From: Streptomyces roseoviridis
GTDB taxonomy: Bacteria > Actinomycetota > Actinomycetes > Streptomycetales > Streptomycetaceae
Assembly (NCBI RefSeq): GCF_039535235.1
Contig: NZ_BAAAWU010000001.1
Coordinates: 5,518,001 to 5,582,000, forward strand
DNA: 64,000 nucleotides
Direction of reading: 5' to 3'
This document shows, piece by piece, positions 61,123 through 64,000 of the stretch. Below the pieces are notes generated by a model that saw nothing but the letters and a program-made list of their open reading frames with translations, was not told the DNA's origin and searched no databases. Numbering within the stretch: position 1 is the first letter of the stretch; each line of letters begins with the position of its first letter. The translations under genes and the position numbers were made by a program.

Positions 61123-61189
61123 GGGTCGGTGTTCCTTCCGTGGGGTTCGGAGAGGAACGGCCTGCCGGGCGTGAGCTCCGGGTACGGGA

Positions 61190-61212
61190 AAGGCCGCCCC
61201 TCGGGCGGCCTT
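61190..61212 (-). terminator. trp attenuator terminator hairpin
   Basis: Stem AAGGCCGCCC / GGGCGGCCTT with a 3-base loop, read on the minus strand between the leader peptide and trpEG. It ends in TTTCCC, a weak T-run typical of GC-rich actinomycetes. Position fits a transcription attenuator. Confidence 0.8.
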
Positions 61213-61236
61213 CGCGTGTGGTTCGGGTACGCGCAG

Positions 61237-61293
61237 TCAGTGGGCCGCCGGATGAGCGGTCCACCACCAGTACTGGGTCGTCTGCGCGAACAT
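61237..61293 (-). CDS. trpL: trp leader peptide (MFAQTTQYWWWTAHPAAH)
   Basis: An 18-residue ORF with three consecutive Trp codons, on the same strand as trpEG and 114 bases upstream of it. Ribosome stalling at the Trp codons would favour an antiterminator and keep trpEG on when tryptophan is scarce. The WWWTAHPAAH end matches trp leader peptides of other streptomycetes, as I recall them. The ribosome binding site is weak. Confidence 0.85.
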   Translation of the reverse strand: MFAQTTQYWWWTAHPAAH

Positions 61294-61392
61294 GGCGCCG
61301 ATCGTAGCCCACGGACCGGGGGAACGCGTCTCATTCGTCTCAGTACGCGGTCACTGTCGTGGACGGTTCTTTTCGCCACGTACTGTGGTGGC

Positions 61393-62745
61393 GTGACCGT
61401 GAACGCTGACACCCACGCCGTCGCCAAGGCGACCTGGCGAGACCTGCCCGCGGCGCAGCAGCCCGAGTACCCCGATGCCGAGGCTCTGCGCGATGTGATC
61501 GCGGACCTCGAGTCGTATCCGCCGCTCGTCTTCGCCGGCGAGTGCGACCAGCTGCGCGCCCGGATGGGAGCCGTCGCCCGTGGCGAGGCGTTCCTGCTTC
61601 AGGGTGGCGACTGCGCCGAGGCCTTCGACGCCGTGAGCGCGGACCACATCCGCGCCAAACTGAAGACCCTGCTCCAGATGAGCGCCGTCCTGACCTACGC
61701 GGCCTCCGTGCCGGTGGTGAAGGTCGGCCGGATCGCCGGCCAGTACTCCAAGCCGCGTTCCAAGGGGACCGAGACCCGCGACGGGGTGACGCTGCCGACC
61801 TACCGGGGCGACTCCGTCAACGGCTTCGAGTTCAACGAGAAGGCCCGGATCCCGGACCCCGAGCGCCTCAAGCGGATGTACCACGCCTCCGCCTCCACGC
61901 TGAACCTGGTCCGCGCCTTCACCACCGGTGGCTACGCCGACCTGCGCCAGGTGCACGCCTGGAACCAGGACTTCGTGAAGTCCTCCCCGTCGGGCCAGCG
62001 CTACGAGCAGCTGGCGCGCGAGATCGACAACGCCCTGAACTTCATGAAGGCCTGTGGCACCGACCCGGCCGAGTTCCGCGCGGTGGAGTTCTACGCGTCC
62101 CACGAGGCGCTGCTCCTCGACTACGAGGGCGCCCTGACCCGTACGGACTCGCGCACCGGCAAGCTGTACGACACCTCCGGCCACATGGTGTGGATCGGTG
62201 AGCGCACCCGTCAGCTGGACCACGCCCACGTCGAGTTCGCCGCGCAGATCGCGAACCCGATCGGGATCAAGCTGGGTCCGACGACCACCGCCGAAGAGGC
62301 GCTGACGTACATCGACCGGCTGGACCCGGACCGCGAGCCGGGCCGGCTGACCTTCATCGTCCGCATGGGCGCCGACAAGGTCCGCGACCGGCTCCCCGAG
62401 CTGGTCGAGAAGGTCACCGCCTCCGGCGCGACCGTCGCCTGGGTCACCGACCCGATGCACGGCAACACCTTCGAGGCCGCCTCCGGCCACAAGACCCGCC
62501 GCTTCGACGACGTGCTCGACGAGGTCAAGGGCTTCTTCGAGGTGCACAAGGAGCTGGGCACCCACCCGGGCGGCATCCACGTCGAGCTCACCGGTGACGA
62601 CGTCACCGAGTGCGTGGGCGGCGGCGACGAGATCTTCGTCGACGACCTGCACCAGCGCTACGAGACGGCCTGCGACCCGCGGCTGAACCGCAGCCAGTCG
62701 CTGGACCTGGCGTTCCTGGTGGCGGAGATGTACCGCGATCAGTAA
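61393..62745 (+). CDS. aroH: Class II 3-deoxy-7-phosphoheptulonate synthase
   Basis: A 450-residue class II DAHP synthase that opens the shikimate pathway (erythrose 4-phosphate + phosphoenolpyruvate). Motifs: FAGECDQLRARMG, LLQGGDCAEAF, VVKVGRIAGQYSKPRSKG, DPMHGNTFEA and HVELTGDDVTECVGGGD, with the metal ligands Cys, His, Glu and Asp. The GTG start at 61393 is 6 bases after a TACTGT (-10-like) box, so the message may be leaderless. It is divergent from the trp leader, which groups aromatic genes. Confidence 0.95.
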   Translation: MTVNADTHAVAKATWRDLPAAQQPEYPDAEALRDVIADLESYPPLVFAGECDQLRARMGAVARGEAFLLQGGDCAEAFDAVSADHIRAKLKTLLQMSAVLTYAASVPVVKVGRIAGQYSKPRSKGTETRDGVTLPTYRGDSVNGFEFNEKARIPDPERLKRMYHASASTLNLVRAFTTGGYADLRQVHAWNQDFVKSSPSGQRYEQLAREIDNALNFMKACGTDPAEFRAVEFYASHEALLLDYEGALTRTDSRTGKLYDTSGHMVWIGERTRQLDHAHVEFAAQIANPIGIKLGPTTTAEEALTYIDRLDPDREPGRLTFIVRMGADKVRDRLPELVEKVTASGATVAWVTDPMHGNTFEAASGHKTRRFDDVLDEVKGFFEVHKELGTHPGGIHVELTGDDVTECVGGGDEIFVDDLHQRYETACDPRLNRSQSLDLAFLVAEMYRDQ

Positions 62746-62756
62746 GTGTCTTCCTA

Positions 62757-62799
62757 CGACGACGGGGTGCGGATCCATGTGATCCGCACCCCATCGTCG
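62757..62799 (+). terminator. Terminator after aroH
   Basis: Stem of 19 pairs with one mismatch (GGGGTGCGGATC / GATCCGCACCCC core, loop CATGT), followed by TTTCC. Strong intrinsic-type hairpin. Confidence 0.87.
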
Positions 62800-62832
62800 T
62801 TTCCAGGACTTTTGCGCCTACCCGGCGCCGGG

Positions 62833-62851
62833 TAAGGTTAGGTAAACCTAA
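62833..62851. promoter_or_regulatory. Iron box (DmdR/IdeR/DtxR site) upstream of bfd
   Basis: TAAGGTTAGGTAAACCTAA matches the DtxR-family consensus TTAGGTTAGGCTAACCTAA at 16 of 19 positions. It ends 25 bases before the bfd start, at a repressor position. It suggests expression when iron is low, releasing stored iron. Confidence 0.85.
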
Positions 62852-62876
62852 TCGATCTCGGCGGGAGGTGAACCGC

Positions 62877-63134
62877 GTGTACGTCTGCTCATGCTTCGCC
62901 GTCACGGAGAAGCAGGTCAAGGAGCACGCGGAAGCCGGCGCCTGTACGCCCCGCCAGATCGCTTCGGCCTGCAAGGCGGGCACCGACTGCGGCTCGTGTG
63001 TACGACGCATTCAGGCCATCCTCGGGCGCGGCAACTGCCCGCGTCGCGAGCTCGTCGACCAGGGCATGCCGGCCCTCGCGGCGGAGCTCGCCTCCGTGGA
63101 GGACCTCGCCGAGGATCTCTCCGAGGCCGCCTAG
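62877..63134 (+). CDS. bfd: Bacterioferritin-associated ferredoxin (Bfd)
   Basis: An 85-residue [2Fe-2S] protein with the Bfd cysteine pattern CSC (residues 4 and 6) and CGSC (38 and 41). It passes electrons to bacterioferritin to release ferric iron. GTG at 62877 has GGAGG with an 8-base spacer; the GTG at 62868 lies partly in that site. A C-terminal helical extension (about residues 50-85) is long for the family. It is convergent with bfr and behind an iron box. Confidence 0.92.
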   Translation: MYVCSCFAVTEKQVKEHAEAGACTPRQIASACKAGTDCGSCVRRIQAILGRGNCPRRELVDQGMPALAAELASVEDLAEDLSEAA

Positions 63135-63165
63135 CCCGGCAGTGGTCGGCCGGCCGGTCCGCCGG

Positions 63166-63642
63166 CTAGCTCGGCTGCTCGATCAGCGTCGAGCAGTAGA
63201 GCGCCTCGCCCAGCTGCTCGATGAGTTCCAGCTGGGTGTCGAGGTAGTCGATGTGGTGCTCCTCGTCCGCCAGGATCTCCTCGAAGAGGTTCGCCGAGGT
63301 GATGTCGCCCTTGGCCCGCATGACCTCGATGCCGCGCTTCAGGCGGTCGATCGCCTCCACCTCGACCTGGCGGTCGGCCTCGAACATCTCCTTGACCGTC
63401 TGGCCCACGCGGACGTGGAAGAGCCGCTGGTAGTTGGGCAGACCGTCGAGCATGAGGATGCGCTCGGTCAGCTTGTCCGCGTGCTTCATCTCGTCGATGG
63501 ACTCTTCGCGGGTGTACTTCGCGAGCTTGGTCCAGCCCTTGTTGTCCTGGATTCGGTAGTGCAGCCAGTACTGGTTGATCGCCGTCAGCTCGCCGGTCAG
63601 CTGCTCGTTGAGGAACTCGAGGACCTCGGGGTCGCCCTGCAT
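63166..63642 (-). CDS. bfr: Bacterioferritin (Bfr)
   Basis: A 158-residue four-helix ferritin. Ferroxidase ligands Glu18, Glu51, His54, Glu94, Glu127 and His130 are conserved, and Met52, the axial heme ligand of bacterioferritin, is in DEMKHAD. It stores iron as a 24-mer. The ATG is at 63642. Convergent with bfd. Confidence 0.96.
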   Translation of the reverse strand: MQGDPEVLEFLNEQLTGELTAINQYWLHYRIQDNKGWTKLAKYTREESIDEMKHADKLTERILMLDGLPNYQRLFHVRVGQTVKEMFEADRQVEVEAIDRLKRGIEVMRAKGDITSANLFEEILADEEHHIDYLDTQLELIEQLGEALYCSTLIEQPS

Positions 63643-63723
63643 AGCTTCAGGATCCTTCCACGCATGTCGGTGCCGCCACTGGGCAGGATGGCCGCATCCT
63701 TGCAGCGCGAATGGGTGGCGTCC

Positions 63724-63741
63724 AGTAAGTGCAGGCTTACT
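63724..63741. promoter_or_regulatory. Inverted repeat upstream of bfr
   Basis: AGTAAG / CTTACT arms around TGCAGG, about 82 bases upstream of the bfr start, with nearby TTGCCTTAA. It is a weaker, iron-box-like candidate; the match to the DtxR consensus is poor. Confidence 0.35.
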
Positions 63742-63830
63742 GTGGGTTGCCTTAATTGTCAGAAAATCGCCGGGATGAGTGGGGCATGGCTGGTCATGAC
63801 CACCCCTCGCGGTCTGTCACCATGGAAGAC

Positions 63831-64000
63831 ATGGGTCAGCCGGAGGGCGGAGCACGCCGCGAAGCAGCAGCGTCGGCGGCGTCGGAACTTCCGCCGGGGC
63901 AGCGGATCCAGCGCGGCTGGCCGGTCACCCACTACGGCCCCGTGCCGCGCTTCAAGCCGGACCGCTGGGAGTTCCGGGTCTTCGGGGCGACCGCCGACGG
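63831..64000 (+). CDS. Sulfite-oxidase-like molybdopterin oxidoreductase (partial)
   Basis: Only the first 56 codons are present; the frame is open at the window end. It starts MGQPEGGARREAAASAASE and continues GWPVTHYGPVPRFKPDRWEF, which I recognise as the N-terminus of actinobacterial sulfite-oxidase-like oxidoreductases. GGAAG precedes the ATG by 4 bases (an ATG also occurs at 63822). The gene continues beyond the window. Confidence 0.78.
   Translation, partial: MGQPEGGARREAAASAASELPPGQRIQRGWPVTHYGPVPRFKPDRWEFRVFGATAD

Noticed and set aside
57826..62745. A very long plus-strand open frame from pfkA through ldhA and antisense to trpEG into aroH
   Set aside because: Only the last about 450 codons (aroH) are real; upstream it is Arg/Pro/His-rich shadow sequence crossing two other genes.

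Overview
The window is a chromosomal core segment of a Streptomyces-type actinomycete. This is inferred from the very high GC content, strong third-position GC bias, frequent GTG and TTG starts, many 4-bp start/stop overlaps and the gene set. Gene content and order resemble the S. coelicolor region that carries glkA, the qcr/cta respiratory genes, nadA and cobT/cobU (from memory, not searched). Many of the same families also sit near one another on the Mycobacterium tuberculosis chromosome. I see no tRNA, rRNA, CRISPR array, prophage, transposase or attachment site. The window is dense housekeeping and semi-conserved actinobacterial DNA rather than an island.

Layout. 1-5 kb (minus strand): cobalamin nucleotide-loop genes cobU (fused to a degenerate metallo-beta-lactamase domain) and cobT, then an MprF-like lipid aminoacylation protein coupled to a rhomboid-like membrane protein. 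5-9.2 kb: an HtrA lipoprotein protease, a methyltransferase, a DUF3043 membrane protein, and divergently PspA with its partner PspAA. 9.4-14.7 kb: a two-component system and an RND pump. 14.8-16.6 kb: nadA and erpA, divergent. 16.7-20.9 kb: an anchored hypothetical protein, an adenosine-kinase-like PfkB enzyme and a cysteine desulfurase-TusA fusion. 21.2-30.6 kb: the aa3 oxidase and bc1 genes, ctaC-ctaD-ctaF and ctaE-qcrC-qcrA-qcrB, separated by an L,D-transpeptidase and an atypical receiver protein. 30.7-33.5 kb: trpD, then a SAM-IV riboswitch controlling a SufS-like PLP enzyme. 33.6-40.2 kb: a stand-alone Lrp ligand domain coupled to a rhomboid protease, a zinc ribbon protein, a NYN-domain protein, two paralogous NlpC/P60 endopeptidases and an HExxH lipoprotein. 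40.2-47.3 kb: PadR/MATE, a GT87 mannosyltransferase-like protein, a PimB-like glycosyltransferase, a lipoprotein and a long-chain acyl-CoA ligase. 47.5-55 kb: phosphoesterase, SRPBCC protein, degenerate ArsA-like ATPase, DUF5304, glucokinase glkA, EEP hydrolase, alpha/beta hydrolase and PlsC-type acyltransferase. 55-59.2 kb: a second two-component system, a phosphofructokinase and a D-lactate-type dehydrogenase. 59.2-62.8 kb: a fused anthranilate synthase behind a tryptophan attenuator with a WWW leader peptide, divergent from class II DAHP synthase. 62.8-64 kb: iron-boxed bfd convergent with bfr, then the start of a sulfite-oxidase-like gene cut by the window end.

How the genes fit together. 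The respiratory genes form one electron path: menaquinol to QcrB/QcrA, the diheme QcrC, then CtaC/CtaD. aroH, trpEG and trpD supply aromatic and tryptophan synthesis. GT87, PimB-like, FadD and PlsC proteins suggest a conserved phospholipid or glycolipid block. The clearest non-coding signals are the trp leader/attenuator, the SAM-IV riboswitch with a six-codon leader ORF, a DmdR/IdeR-type iron box, and a 21-bp perfect palindrome over the annotated start of ctaE.
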